From an uncultured Eubacteriales bacterium (lineage in GTDB: Bacteria; Bacillota; Clostridia; Oscillospirales; Oscillospiraceae), in the NCBI GenBank assembly GCA_900546485.1, contig URDK01000012.1, positions 1-41,351 on the forward strand: a stretch of 41,351 bases of DNA. The letters run 5' to 3'. A program made the position numbers and the translations under genes. The notes beneath the pieces are model-generated. The model was not told where the DNA came from and ran no database searches. It saw only the letters and a list, made by a program, of their open reading frames with translations. Below, piece after piece: positions 32,127-41,200 of the stretch. Position 1 is the first letter of the stretch, and every line of letters begins with the position of its first letter.

Positions 32127-33698
32127 TCACCTCGCTTTGGATGTGTAGGAGATACGCGGGTCCATGACCGCCATGAGTATGTCGCCCGCGATGGCGGAGA
32201 TGATGAACAGTATCCCGTAGAACAACGCAACGCCAACGATGACGGCGTTGTCATAGGCGCCGATCGCCTGCACCAGCAGTCCGCCTACGCCGGGGATAAG
32301 GTAGACCTGCTCCATGATTATCGCGCCGGATAGCGCGCCGGTTATGGAGCCGGGTATGCCGTGGACTATCGGTATCGCCGCGTTCTTGAAGATGTGCTTG
32401 GTGAATATCTCCCGCTCGCTCAGGCCCTCGCTTCGCGCGAACTTGACGTAGTCGGAGTTCATCTGGTCCACCATGTACCGCCGCATCCAGCGCATCTCGC
32501 CGGCTATGGCGCTTATGGCCGAGGACGCTATCGGCATGATATACATCAGCCAGGTCGGGTTATCGAGCGAGAAGGTGGTCGGCAGGCCCATCTTATTGCC
32601 GACTGCCTTGAGCATGAGCATGTAGGCAAGACCAGGCACGGCCATGATGAGCACGACGTAGGCGTTGCCAAGGCTGTCTACCCAGGTGTCCTTTCGCTTC
32701 GCCATCAGGATGCCCAGCGGCAGGCCGATCAAATAGGCCAGCGCCGAGGCGATGATACTGACGATGAAGGAGTAGTACATGCGCGAGCCGCTGTCCTTCA
32801 CCAGCGAGACATTGGTGTAATCGTCGGTATAGAGGTCCGCATAGACCAGGTTGAGCTCGCGTGAACCGGAGAGGTAGGTGGCCGAGTGCAGGTCGTCCGC
32901 GCTGTTCTGCACTGCGCCGCTAGGGTAATACGTGGTGGAACGCACGTAATTTCCCTGGGGCTGGACCATGGTCTCAAAGGCGTCCACGCCCTTGTTGACA
33001 CTGTAACTGGTGCCAAGGTGCACCGTCAGGAAGTTCTGGTGTATGTATGGAAACCTGTTGTCGAAGTAGAGCAGGTACTTGTGATAAGTGCCGTTGCCCA
33101 TGATCGCCGGGGAAAATTTCTCCCCGCCGTAGGCCGGGTCATAGAGCGTGAAGGTCAGGCCCCTGTCCTCAATGTCTTCTTCGACATAGTTGATGTTGTC
33201 AAATTCAAAGATGCCGGTGAAGAAGTTCCACAGGCGTATTGGAAGCGGAGTGTTCTGATAGGCGAAAAGGCTGGCGGTGCCGCCGGTCGCGACGCGGTTC
33301 GGCGTGGCCATGACCGCGTCCAGACGGACAACGGTATAGCCCATGGCCTCATACTCCTCGGTAAAGCGCGCGATATACTCGGCCGCTTCTGCGCTGTCGC
33401 GCTCGGGAGTGCGCCCTATTGTGGCGGCCTCGGCACGTTCTTCCTCGCTCAGCTCCCCACTGGCCACAAGCTGGTTGAGCCAGTCGGTGTATGGGACATA
33501 GTCGAGGTAGTCATACTCCTCCCATTTCTGGTACATATAGAGGGTCCTCTGGTTGTTGCTCAGCTTCACATACTGCTCGTCCTCGGCAAATATGAGAGTA
33601 TCGTCCAGCCAAGAGAACACCATCATCATTATTAGTGCGATGGCTATAACTGCCGAGATACAGCCTCGGAAAAACCGTCTGAAAAAATACTTTACCAT
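32127..33698 (-). CDS. OppB-like peptide ABC transporter permease with very large external loop
   Basis: A 523-residue permease, about 200 residues longer than usual OppB/DppB. Helix 1 is at about 12-31 and helix 2 at about 307-330, so some 275 residues lie between them, where 60-70 are normal. The usual HLGTSY (227-232) element of OppB (normally DLGxS) is embedded in the loop, with extra sequence on both sides (about 35-225 and 245-305). The membrane core has the EAA-type loop NSDYVKFARSEGLSEREIFTKHIFKNAAIP and IIMEQVYLIPGVGGLL. AAAGGGAG precedes the ATG. Confidence 0.87.
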   Translation of the reverse strand: MVKYFFRRFFRGCISAVIAIALIMMMVFSWLDDTLIFAEDEQYVKLSNNQRTLYMYQKWEEYDYLDYVPYTDWLNQLVASGELSEEERAEAATIGRTPERDSAEAAEYIARFTEEYEAMGYTVVRLDAVMATPNRVATGGTASLFAYQNTPLPIRLWNFFTGIFEFDNINYVEEDIEDRGLTFTLYDPAYGGEKFSPAIMGNGTYHKYLLYFDNRFPYIHQNFLTVHLGTSYSVNKGVDAFETMVQPQGNYVRSTTYYPSGAVQNSADDLHSATYLSGSRELNLVYADLYTDDYTNVSLVKDSGSRMYYSFIVSIIASALAYLIGLPLGILMAKRKDTWVDSLGNAYVVLIMAVPGLAYMLMLKAVGNKMGLPTTFSLDNPTWLMYIMPIASSAISAIAGEMRWMRRYMVDQMNSDYVKFARSEGLSEREIFTKHIFKNAAIPIVHGIPGSITGALSGAIIMEQVYLIPGVGGLLVQAIGAYDNAVIVGVALFYGILFIISAIAGDILMAVMDPRISYTSKAR

Positions 33699-33723
33699 AA
33701 GCGCGCTCCCTTTAATGGGGAGA

Positions 33724-33747
33724 GGCGGATGGCGCTAGCCATCCGCC
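33724..33747 (-). other. Intercistronic hairpin between OppA- and OppB-like genes
   Basis: Perfect ten-base arms GGCGGATGGC and GCCATCCGCC around GCTA, without a T-run on the minus strand. It sits between the substrate-binding protein gene and the permease gene. Such hairpins protect the 3' end of the binding-protein mRNA or attenuate read-through. Confidence 0.6.
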
Positions 33748-33782
33748 CCGCCTGGATTGCTTTAGTTGCTCTTGTGGTGGTA

Positions 33783-35936
33783 TTACCAGATGCCCATCTT
33801 GCGGATGGCAAAGCCGTCGCCGTAGGGCAGCAGGCCGTCAAGATAGGTCTCGGGGTCGCCGAAGTCGGCGCCTATGCCGCCCAGGCCGCCGAGGTCATAG
33901 TTGTACTCGGCGCCGGAGTTGGTATTGAACCAGGCATTCAGGTTCTCAGTGGCATCCTGGCACTCAATGAGGGACAGGACGACCATCCCGCCGAGGGCCT
34001 CCTCGATGCAGGTCTTGAGCACCACCGCCTGATTTGTGGCGGTCTCGTTATAGGCGCTGTACGGGTAATCGAGGACGATAGGATTCTCGGCGCTCACCTC
34101 ATAACCCATCTCCTGAAGCTCTGCTACGGCAAGTTCAAGCTCGCTCATGGCGTTCTCGACATTGTACCAGCCGTCAAAGCCGTCGCTGGAGTGAGTCTCC
34201 TCGTCCCAGACCTTGAAGGGATAGCCGTCGGCCGTGACCTGTGCCTGGACTATCTCACCGTAGAAGGTGCCGGCCTCAAATGTCATGGGCGTGCCGTTGA
34301 TGTCGATGGTGACGTCCTCCTCGAGGCTGACGAAGTCGCCGGGGACGTAGCTGTTGCGCAGGCAGACATATTTGAGGTCCTCGCCCAGGCTCTGCGAGAT
34401 GTAGCTGGCACGGTCGATGGAGTAGCCGAGAGCCAGGCGGAAGTGCTGGTTCTGCAGCGCCGCGCGGCTGACCTCCTTCTGCTCCTCGGTCTTGCTAGAC
34501 ACGCAGGCGCCGTCGGGGACGTTGGCATAGACCTGGCGGTTCTCGTTGAACCACATCATGAATATGTTTGTGACGTTGGGCGCGATGTGGACATACTTCT
34601 CGAAGTTGCCGTCTTCCTTGGCGATCTCCAGCTGGGCGGTGTCCAGCACCATGGTGGTGCCGACGCCGTTCACTGTGAAGTCGTTGTACTCGCGTGTCAC
34701 GTCGCTGCCGTCGTCATAGATAAAGTTCACGGCCTTTATCTGGACGTTTTCGGCATTCCAGTAGCTCTCGTTAGCTATGTAGTTGATGGAGTTCTTATCG
34801 GTAACATTGGTGCACAGATACGGACCGCAGTAGGCGATGTGGTCCTGGTCAGTACCGTACATATAGGTATTGCTGGCGATGGCCTCGTCGTACTCGGCAA
34901 TGCCGAACACGCCGCCCTGGCTGAGGTAATAGCTGCGGCTCATGGGCGTGAAGCACGTATCAGCTATCATGCTCATGAAGTACGGGCACTCCTCAGTGAG
35001 GGTATACTGCAAAGTATAGTCGTCAATCGCCTTGATACCGACGGTGGAGAAATCCGTGGTCTCGCCGTAGACGTAGGCATCGAGGCCGTCGAGCACGCCG
35101 AGCAGTATATTGATGGCACTGCCGCCGGCGTCAGCCACATGCTGAAGCCCTGCGACCCAGTCGTCAGCGGTCATCTCCGCGACTTGGCGGCCCTGGCTGT
35201 CGACCCAGGCAACTCCCTCGCGTATATAGAAGGTGTAGGTCAGGCCATCCTCGCTGACATCATAAGCCGTGGCCAGGTGGGGCTGGAGCACGCCTTCGCT
35301 GTCGTACTGGTAAAGATAATCGACAAAGCTGGCATTGTCATGGAAATCACCGTCGCTCAGGAAGTCCCAGGTGGTACCGACGCGATCAAATGTAGTCGTG
35401 GCGGTATCCGTAAAGGTATAACCCTTCTCCGTGAGGTAATCCACGGCGCTCTGAGTATATGTGCCGGTCCCGGTGAGCTCGTACCACATATCCACGAGGT
35501 GCTCATAGTCCTCGGTGGTGATTATCTCGTTTGTAAGAACCATCTGATCATAGTAGACGCGGTCGCCAAGCCAGGAGGCATAGCCGCCCGCACGGAAGGG
35601 CATGCGGCTCATGGCGTAGCAGCCACCCGCAGTATACATCGGCGTGGCAACGCCGCTCTCGAGGAACTTCGCCTCGGCAACGGCCATTAACGCCCAGCGC
35701 TCGCTGAGTGTCTCGGCTTCAAAGGCCGCCATGTAGGCGTCGTAAAACTCGCCCATCGCAGCCATGTAGATATCCTCGTCGCTTTCGAGGATGCTGCTGC
35801 CGGCGGAGCCCTCATCACTCGGTGCAGGCGTGCCCGCAGTTTCCGTGGGCGTTTCCGTTCCACCGCACGCGGCCAGCGACAGCACCATGGCAAGGCACAG
35901 CGCCATGGCCAATGCTTTTTTTATCCAATTACTCAT
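33783..35936 (-). CDS. OppA-like peptide-binding lipoprotein (SBP_bac_5 family)
   Basis: A 717-residue extracellular solute-binding lipoprotein. The signal peptide ends in lipobox LAAC (C24), followed by a GTETPTETAGTPAPS linker. The family core shows YDVSEDGLTYTFYIREGVAW, MTADDWVAGLQHV and IKAIDDYTLQYTL, the usual first half of peptide-binding proteins, and a C-terminal half with FRLALGYSIDRASY. It is longer than typical OppA (about 540). The inner of two consecutive ATGs is chosen because GGAGG lies five bases upstream; the outer is only two bases away. It heads the five-subunit transporter operon and would deliver peptides to the permease. Confidence 0.88.
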   Translation of the reverse strand: MSNWIKKALAMALCLAMVLSLAACGGTETPTETAGTPAPSDEGSAGSSILESDEDIYMAAMGEFYDAYMAAFEAETLSERWALMAVAEAKFLESGVATPMYTAGGCYAMSRMPFRAGGYASWLGDRVYYDQMVLTNEIITTEDYEHLVDMWYELTGTGTYTQSAVDYLTEKGYTFTDTATTTFDRVGTTWDFLSDGDFHDNASFVDYLYQYDSEGVLQPHLATAYDVSEDGLTYTFYIREGVAWVDSQGRQVAEMTADDWVAGLQHVADAGGSAINILLGVLDGLDAYVYGETTDFSTVGIKAIDDYTLQYTLTEECPYFMSMIADTCFTPMSRSYYLSQGGVFGIAEYDEAIASNTYMYGTDQDHIAYCGPYLCTNVTDKNSINYIANESYWNAENVQIKAVNFIYDDGSDVTREYNDFTVNGVGTTMVLDTAQLEIAKEDGNFEKYVHIAPNVTNIFMMWFNENRQVYANVPDGACVSSKTEEQKEVSRAALQNQHFRLALGYSIDRASYISQSLGEDLKYVCLRNSYVPGDFVSLEEDVTIDINGTPMTFEAGTFYGEIVQAQVTADGYPFKVWDEETHSSDGFDGWYNVENAMSELELAVAELQEMGYEVSAENPIVLDYPYSAYNETATNQAVVLKTCIEEALGGMVVLSLIECQDATENLNAWFNTNSGAEYNYDLGGLGGIGADFGDPETYLDGLLPYGDGFAIRKMGIW

Positions 35937-36042
35937 CATGTCCTCCCCCTTTGAAGTTTTATATCCTAGTTCCGCCCTGAAAAGCGGGATTTCGGGCAAC
36001 TTCTTCAAATACCCCTAGACCCTATATATATTTATGGACAAA

Positions 36043-36071
36043 ATGCTACAACAATTCACCGTCATTGTCAA
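36043..36071 (-). promoter_or_regulatory. Candidate promoter of the Opp-like operon with overlapping palindrome
   Basis: On the minus strand TTGACA (36066-36071), 17 bases, TAGCAT (36043-36048). The perfect palindrome TCATTG-T-CAATGA (36062-36074) covers the -35 box and is a candidate operator. A TATATA stretch near 36024-36030 is an alternative -10. Confidence 0.45.
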
Positions 36072-36150
36072 TGATGACATACTACAATTTACGGCAAAAT
36101 TCTTTCACTTATTTTTGTCGGTGTGCTGCTAAATGGCTAAAGTGGTACAC

Positions 36151-36196
36151 GCAGCAAGGCCGTTTTGGCTGTCTTACGCCAAAACGGCCTTGCTGC
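36151..36196. repeat. 19-base perfect inverted repeat
   Basis: Arms 36151-36169 and 36178-36196 are perfect reverse complements, with an eight-base loop. There is no T-run on either side, and it lies upstream of the likely OppA promoter. It could be a second, factor-dependent terminator, a small RNA stem or a mobile-element remnant. Confidence 0.6.
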
Positions 36197-36284
36197 ATTT
36201 CTGCAATTTGTCATATCTAATTATGCAAAACGGAGCAATCTTCCTCGCAGGATTCAGCCGGTCACATACCAAATACGGGTATTA

Positions 36285-36316
36285 AAAAGCCCCTTCCGAT
36301 ATTGGAGGGGGCTTTT
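36285..36316 (-). terminator. Terminator of the M16 peptidase gene
   Basis: 13-base arms (36285-36297, 36304-36316) with one G-T wobble, followed on the minus strand by a TTTTTAAT-type run. Confidence 0.85.
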
Positions 36317-36328
36317 AGATATAGACTT

Positions 36329-39202
36329 TTACAGGCTGAGTATCTCGTCCAGGGAACAGCGTTCCAATTCTGTCCTCTGTGCAAGGACACTCACGCCCGG
36401 ATGAGTAAAAATCCGCTCCAGGCTGTCGGCGATTCCGGACAGATCGGCGCTCTTGCTGTTGAGCATCTGGGCGCGGCGCGTGCGGCGCATTTCGTGTGTT
36501 ATGCCGCGGAAATACAGGTCGTCGGCCTCCTCGCCCTTCGCGCGCGGGGTCAGCAGGGGCTCTCCGGCCGATATCGCACCGGTTATAAGGCCGTCGATAT
36601 CGGCGGCGTTCGCGGCGAAGTCACGCAGGAAGCGCGGGACCCCGGCATAAGTCTCCAGGGTTCCGGCTGCGCTGGGGTCCCTGTAAGAGTAGCAGCCGTC
36701 AAAGCCGCTCACACGGGTGACCATTCCGGTCCCGTAGGCCCCTCCCTGTACGCGGACGGCATTCCAGAGGTACTCGAGCGAGATCACGCGTCCGGCCAGC
36801 TGCCAGAGGCCGTCGAATTCTCCGCTCAGCGCGCCCATGGCGGCATAACCGACGTCCGAGGGGATCTCAATGCCCTCGCGGCGCACGCCTCGGGGAGCCA
36901 CCCCCGGTCCGGACACTCCCTCGCCCTCCGGCACAACTGCCAGAAGCGCTGAAACGGCCTCGTCCACCGCGCCGCTGTGCATGCCGGTGACACTGACCGT
37001 AAGGCCGCGACGGCCAATCACGCGTGAGGCAAGGGTGGCGAGCGTGTCTGAAAGCGCGTCGAAATCGAGCGCGGCGTTCTGCCGTTTGAGCCAACAATAG
37101 TAATCGTAGCCATTTGCCCACTCGTTGGCAGCGGAGCCTGCCGCAAGCTGAGAGGACACACGCCCGATGGCTGAGACGTGTCCGTTGTTCATTAGCTGCT
37201 GCATCATGCTGGTGCGCCTCTGGCGCAGGATATCCGTGACCTCTTTCTCGGAATCGAGACGGCTGGCAGTGAGCACCTCCCCGAGAAGTTCGAGCGCCTT
37301 GCCGATCTTGCTCTCTATTGCGCTGACTCTGGCTGTAAACTTGGCACAGTATTCCTCGGCGCTCCGCTCGTACACATCCACCGAAAAGCTCATGTTACCG
37401 CAGTACAGCTGGATAAGTCGGTTGAGCTCCTGAGCCGTGTGCGTGGCTGTATCCACCTTTCCGAGCAGCTCGCCAAGGAAATTCACGGCCGCTATGTCCT
37501 CGCCGCCCAAGCCGGTAATGTCAAAGTAGAGCGAGACATAGCTTATCCCCGACGTCGGCAGCTCGTGGCGCAGCAGCGTGACGCCGTCAAGGCTGTCCGT
37601 GCGCGTCGGGTATTCCTCCGGCTCCGGGCTGATGTCGGCAAGCTCCAATCTCGGCAGCGCGGCCAGGGCCTCCGGTCTGTCTGCGGTACCTTGCCAGGCA
37701 TCCAGCGCGGCCTGCTGCGACTTTACGGTCTCGCGGTCCGCCTCGCTCCACGATGCGGCTATGCACTCGAGCTCCTTCACGTCCCGCTCGCGCCGCTCCT
37801 CTCCTACACTGTGAGACGGGACCATTACAATCTCACAGGCGTGGGGATTGTCCAGCAGCACGGAGCGGATGAGCTCCTCAAAATAGCCCTCGGCCATTTT
37901 GGCGCGCAGCGCGTCGAACAGACCGCCGACCTCCACCAGCGCTTCCGGCTCACCGCCGCGCAGCCAGCTGTCGAGCACGTTAAAACTGATGCCCAGGCCC
38001 TGCGGATAGTAACCGTAATCCCGCTCTCGCATCTGGAACTCCAGGTTAGCCATAGCGGCCTCCAGCTCATCGCGGTCAAGTCCGTTTTCGGCGAGGCCGG
38101 TGAGCACCGCGCGCAGCTTCTCCCCCGCCGGAGCTATGTTGTCCTCAGTAACGTTGCGGACTTCAAGCTTTACGAAAGGCTGGGCGCAGCCGTCCCAGAC
38201 CATCATGCTGACGGCCTCACCCAGCCCGGCGGCAAGCATCTCACGCGTCAGCACAGACTGGTTGTTCCCGCAGAGCACAGTGCATAGCACCTGCATCGCC
38301 GTCATGCGCTCCCGGTCGGTTATCTCGCCAAGCACGCGGCCCCAGGCCAGGCGGAAACGGTCGCGCTCGTCCTCTTCCGTCGGGAGCTCGTATACGACCC
38401 GCTGCTCCGGCGCGTGCACGGGCCGCTGCAGTGCCGGCACCGGCAGACGTTCTCCCGGCTCGAAGGAGCTGAGATACTCCCCATCGATTATGCCGAGCAC
38501 CGCATCTATGTCCACGTCGCCGTCGAGATATACATAGGCGTTGGACGGAGAATAAAAGCGGCGGTGGTAGTCCAGGAATTTCTCATACGTCAGCTCGGGA
38601 ATGTGCTCCGGGTCCCCGCCGGAAACGAAGCGGTAGGGCGTGTCGGGATAGAGGGCGCGCATCATCGCATTCTCCTCGAGCTCATCCGCGTCGGCAAAGG
38701 CTCCGCGCATCTCGTTGTAGACCACGCCCTTGCGAGTGAGCTTGCCGTCCCCGGAGAGCTCATAATGCCAGCCCTCCTGGCGGAATATCTCGCTCTTGCT
38801 GTATATCATCGGACGGAAAACGGCGTCGAGATACACCCGCATCAGATTCAGAAAATCCTTCGGGTTGCGGCTGGATATGGGGTAATAGGTCTTATCCGGG
38901 AAGGTCATCGCGTTCAGGAAGGTGTTCATGGAAGTCTTCATGAGCTCGACAAACGGCTCCTTCACCTGATACTTCTCCGAGCCGCAGAGCACAGAGTGCT
39001 CCAGGATGTGGAACACACCCGTGTCATCCTCCGGCAGCGTCGGGAAGGCGATACCGAAAGTCCGGTTGACCTCGCTTCGTTTTATCCAGACAAGCTCCAG
39101 CCCCGTGCGCTCATGCCGCATGAGGTACATTACCGCATCCAGCTCCGGCAGAGGCTGAGTGCGTATTACAGTAAAACCGTGATTGGTTGTTCCTTTGAGC
39201 AT
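36329..39202 (-). CDS. M16 family metallopeptidase, PreP/falcilysin-like (M16C)
   Basis: A 957-residue zinc peptidase. The inverted zinc motif HILEH (H65, E68, H69) with the third ligand E164 in VVYNEMRG is complete. TFPDKTYYPISSRNPKDFLNLM and the single-chain two-half layout match the M16C group (PreP, falcilysin), which degrades short unstructured peptides inside a closed chamber. The second half has the RVQGGAYGTG element that completes the substrate site. There is no signal peptide, so it is likely cytoplasmic. The ATG at 39200-39202 has GGAGGGG upstream; the frame is open further but has no site. It stands alone; with the neighbouring peptide transporter it suits peptide use, but they are separate units. 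Confidence 0.9.
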   Translation of the reverse strand: MLKGTTNHGFTVIRTQPLPELDAVMYLMRHERTGLELVWIKRSEVNRTFGIAFPTLPEDDTGVFHILEHSVLCGSEKYQVKEPFVELMKTSMNTFLNAMTFPDKTYYPISSRNPKDFLNLMRVYLDAVFRPMIYSKSEIFRQEGWHYELSGDGKLTRKGVVYNEMRGAFADADELEENAMMRALYPDTPYRFVSGGDPEHIPELTYEKFLDYHRRFYSPSNAYVYLDGDVDIDAVLGIIDGEYLSSFEPGERLPVPALQRPVHAPEQRVVYELPTEEDERDRFRLAWGRVLGEITDRERMTAMQVLCTVLCGNNQSVLTREMLAAGLGEAVSMMVWDGCAQPFVKLEVRNVTEDNIAPAGEKLRAVLTGLAENGLDRDELEAAMANLEFQMRERDYGYYPQGLGISFNVLDSWLRGGEPEALVEVGGLFDALRAKMAEGYFEELIRSVLLDNPHACEIVMVPSHSVGEERRERDVKELECIAASWSEADRETVKSQQAALDAWQGTADRPEALAALPRLELADISPEPEEYPTRTDSLDGVTLLRHELPTSGISYVSLYFDITGLGGEDIAAVNFLGELLGKVDTATHTAQELNRLIQLYCGNMSFSVDVYERSAEEYCAKFTARVSAIESKIGKALELLGEVLTASRLDSEKEVTDILRQRRTSMMQQLMNNGHVSAIGRVSSQLAAGSAANEWANGYDYYCWLKRQNAALDFDALSDTLATLASRVIGRRGLTVSVTGMHSGAVDEAVSALLAVVPEGEGVSGPGVAPRGVRREGIEIPSDVGYAAMGALSGEFDGLWQLAGRVISLEYLWNAVRVQGGAYGTGMVTRVSGFDGCYSYRDPSAAGTLETYAGVPRFLRDFAANAADIDGLITGAISAGEPLLTPRAKGEEADDLYFRGITHEMRRTRRAQMLNSKSADLSGIADSLERIFTHPGVSVLAQRTELERCSLDEILSL

Positions 39203-39230
39203 ATTTCCCCTCCTTGGTCTTCTTGCCGAC

Positions 39231-39236
39231 ATTATA
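39231..39236 (-). promoter_or_regulatory. -10 box of the M16 peptidase gene
   Basis: Minus-strand TATAAT, 29 bases before the start codon. The -35 region is poor. Confidence 0.45.
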
Positions 39237-39390
39237 GCCCAAATATCCTGCATTAGCCATACATTTTTAGGCCAGGGCAGAATACTCGATTGCGTATAGT
39301 GCTGATACGTCCTCGCCAAAATGGATTCGCTCACGCGCTACAGTATATCGACCAAGCACATCCTCAAACGCAACGCATGCCGCCTCAGCC

Positions 39391-39419
39391 TTGACAATCA
39401 CAAAAACCACCGCTATAAT
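39391..39419 (+). promoter_or_regulatory. Consensus promoter of the TetR cassette
   Basis: TTGACA (39391-39396), 17 bases, TATAAT (39414-39419): an exact match to the consensus. Confidence 0.85.
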
Positions 39420-39432
39420 GAACGTCGTTCAT
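39418..39432. promoter_or_regulatory. TetR operator 1
   Basis: ATGAACG-T-CGTTCAT, a perfect palindrome that overlaps the -10 box and probable start of transcription. The same core recurs at 40043. Confidence 0.8.
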
Positions 39433-39446
39433 ATTGAGGTGGTTGG

Positions 39447-40004
39447 ATGAATACTGTCGTAACATCAAAAGAGGAGATTTTGAAAGCCAGCCGGGAGCTG
39501 ATCCAGCAGCAGGGCTGGTCCGCTGTCAATATCCGCTCTGTTGCGGCAGCCTGCGGGGTATCTGTTGGTTCTATCTACAATTACTTTGATTCTAAAGCGG
39601 AGCTGGTAGGCGCTGCAGTAGAAAGTGTCTGGGGTGAGATCTTCCGCCGTCCAGAAGACGGTACTGTGTTTCAAGATACACAGGCCTGCATCACCTGGAT
39701 GTATGGGCGGATGGAATATGGCTGCAAGCAGTATCCCGGCTTCTTTAACCTCCACTCTCTGGGGTTCATGCAGGAGGATAAGGCGGACGGAAAACGGCGA
39801 ATGCAGCAGACCTGGCAGCATATTTTGGATGGACTGTGTTCTGTCCTGAAGAGGGATACCAAAGTTCGTCCCAATGCTTTCACCGAGCAGTTTACAGCGG
39901 AGAAATTTGCAGATGTTTTATTCTCTCTCATGCTGTCTGCCCTGCTGCGAAAAGACTATGATCCCGGCGCTGTGCTGGAGCTTGTCCGCAGAACCATTTA
40001 TTAA
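39447..40004 (+). CDS. TetR/AcrR-family repressor
   Basis: A 185-residue regulator. The helix-turn-helix lies at about residues 6-50 (ILKASRELIQQQGWSAVNIRS, then VAAACGVSVGSIYNYFDSKAEL). The rest is a helical ligand/dimerisation domain without clear specificity. The start is ATG with GAGGTGG upstream. A perfect palindrome at its promoter points to autorepression. Codon choice is less GC-biased than in the neighbours to the left, suggesting a cassette of other origin. It probably controls the membrane proteins that follow. Confidence 0.88.
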   Translation: MNTVVTSKEEILKASRELIQQQGWSAVNIRSVAAACGVSVGSIYNYFDSKAELVGAAVESVWGEIFRRPEDGTVFQDTQACITWMYGRMEYGCKQYPGFFNLHSLGFMQEDKADGKRRMQQTWQHILDGLCSVLKRDTKVRPNAFTEQFTAEKFADVLFSLMLSALLRKDYDPGAVLELVRRTIY

Positions 40005-40028
40005 ATTCCCACTGCGCTGTGGGAATTT
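40003..40028 (+). terminator. Terminator or attenuator after the TetR gene
   Basis: AAATTCCCAC (40003-40012) pairs with GTGGGAATTT (40019-40028), followed by T. It begins within the TetR stop codon, before the second operator. No promoter boxes were found after it, so the downstream genes probably depend on read-through. Confidence 0.7.
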
Positions 40029-40042
40029 TTAACCCCGGAAAC

Positions 40043-40055
40043 TGAACGTTGTTCA
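40043..40055. promoter_or_regulatory. TetR operator 2
   Basis: TGAAC-GTT-GTTCA, sharing the TGAACG/GTTCA arms of operator 1, just before the AGGAGG of the next gene. Binding here would block read-through transcription. Confidence 0.7.
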
Positions 40056-40072
40056 AATTAAGGAGGCAGACT

Positions 40073-40525
40073 GTGAAAGTAAAACGGAACACCCTGTTGC
40101 TCCTCGCCTGTCTGGTGTGGAGCGCAGCGGGCTTTAACATCCTTCGGATAGGGCTGATCGTCTATCCAGCCTATCTAACAGTGTTGAATTTCCTGTTGTC
40201 CGTGCTGGTTTTTGCTGTGTTCCAAAAATTCATCTTTGGAAAACTGGTGAAAAAGCATACCGCCAGGATAAATGCTTATACGGAAGATCGGCATTTCTTT
40301 CTCAAGTTCTTTGATGGAAAAGCCTTCGCCATCATGGCAGTAATGATGACCGTGGGCATTGGCCTGCGGGCAAGCGGACTTGCTCCAGAGCGGTTTATTG
40401 CTGTTTTTTATACCGGCCTTGGGGCTTCCCTTCTGCTGGCCGGATTGCTGTTTGGCCGCAACTTCGGTCAAGCGGTGTTGGCCGATGCCAGAGTTCAAAA
40501 TAGAATTGAAGATAAAGGAGAATAA
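40073..40525 (+). CDS. Four-helix membrane protein of unknown function
   Basis: A 150-residue integral membrane protein with hydrophobic segments near residues 6-28, 34-55, 80-100 and 108-128. The GTG start has AGGAGG six bases upstream. The loop between helices 2 and 3 is basic and polar (KLVKKHTARINAYTEDRH). The family is not recognised by name; such proteins accompany TetR regulators in Clostridia and may be efflux or membrane-stress components (inference). It lies in one unit with the next gene. Confidence 0.7.
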   Translation: MKVKRNTLLLLACLVWSAAGFNILRIGLIVYPAYLTVLNFLLSVLVFAVFQKFIFGKLVKKHTARINAYTEDRHFFLKFFDGKAFAIMAVMMTVGIGLRASGLAPERFIAVFYTGLGASLLLAGLLFGRNFGQAVLADARVQNRIEDKGE

Positions 40526-40528
40526 ACT

Positions 40529-41200
40529 ATGCAGGCAATCGTAGAAACATTATTTGATGCGGTCTATCTTATTTCCGTCATTACCATCGGCGTGCTGATG
40601 ATTCGTGGAAGCAAGGGAAACCGCCAGTTCCGGTTGTTTGGGTGGATGGCTGTGGTGCTGGGCGCAGGCGATTCCTTTCATCTGATTCCCCGGGCTCTGG
40701 CTCTATGTACCACCGGTCTGGAGAACTACACCGTCCCCCTGGGGCTGGGCAAATGGATCACCTCAATCACCATGACCGTTTTTTATGTGCTGCTCTACTA
40801 CGTGTGGCGGCAGCGGTATAAAATATGCGGCAAGGTTGGTCTGACCGCCGCGGTGTACGTTCTGGCCGGTGTTCGGATAGCCCTGTGCATGATGCCGCAG
40901 AACCAGTGGCTCAGCGCTGGGGCGCCGCTCTCCTGGGGCATATGGCGAAACATCCCCTTTGCCTTGCTCGGGCTTGTTGTGATAGTGCTGTTCTACCGCA
41001 GTGCGAGGGAGCACGGGGACAAGGCGTTCCGCTGGATGTGGCTTACAATCGTGCTGAGCTTCGGCTTTTACATACCGGTGGTGCTGTGGGCGGACGCAGT
41101 TCCCATGATAGGCATGCTGATGATCCCCAAGACCTGCGCCTATGTATGGACGGTTCTCATAGGGTACCTTGCCATGAAACGGGAAGGCGAAAGAACATGA
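40529..41200 (+). CDS. Polytopic membrane protein of unknown function
   Basis: A 223-residue protein with about seven hydrophobic helices. AGGAGA precedes the ATG by eight bases, and the gene starts three bases after the previous stop. Its FHLIPRAL segment and aromatic-rich helices suggest a small-molecule or lipid-facing role, but no catalytic motif is clear. The stop overlaps the next start (ATGA). Confidence 0.72.
   Translation: MQAIVETLFDAVYLISVITIGVLMIRGSKGNRQFRLFGWMAVVLGAGDSFHLIPRALALCTTGLENYTVPLGLGKWITSITMTVFYVLLYYVWRQRYKICGKVGLTAAVYVLAGVRIALCMMPQNQWLSAGAPLSWGIWRNIPFALLGLVVIVLFYRSAREHGDKAFRWMWLTIVLSFGFYIPVVLWADAVPMIGMLMIPKTCAYVWTVLIGYLAMKREGERT

Larger units (their letters stand above)
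35937..36328. other. 392-base intergenic region upstream of the OppA-like gene
   Basis: It holds, from the OppA side outward: the ribosome site, a candidate promoter, the palindrome 36062-36074, a 19-base perfect inverted repeat, and the terminator of the M16 peptidase gene. No coding sequence was seen. Confidence 0.7.

Noticed and set aside
33729..35690. Long plus-strand open frame opposite the OppA-like gene
   Set aside because: It mirrors the codon pattern of the real minus-strand gene, has no ribosome site and no recognisable domain; the same holds for the long frame at 23354-25264 opposite copA.
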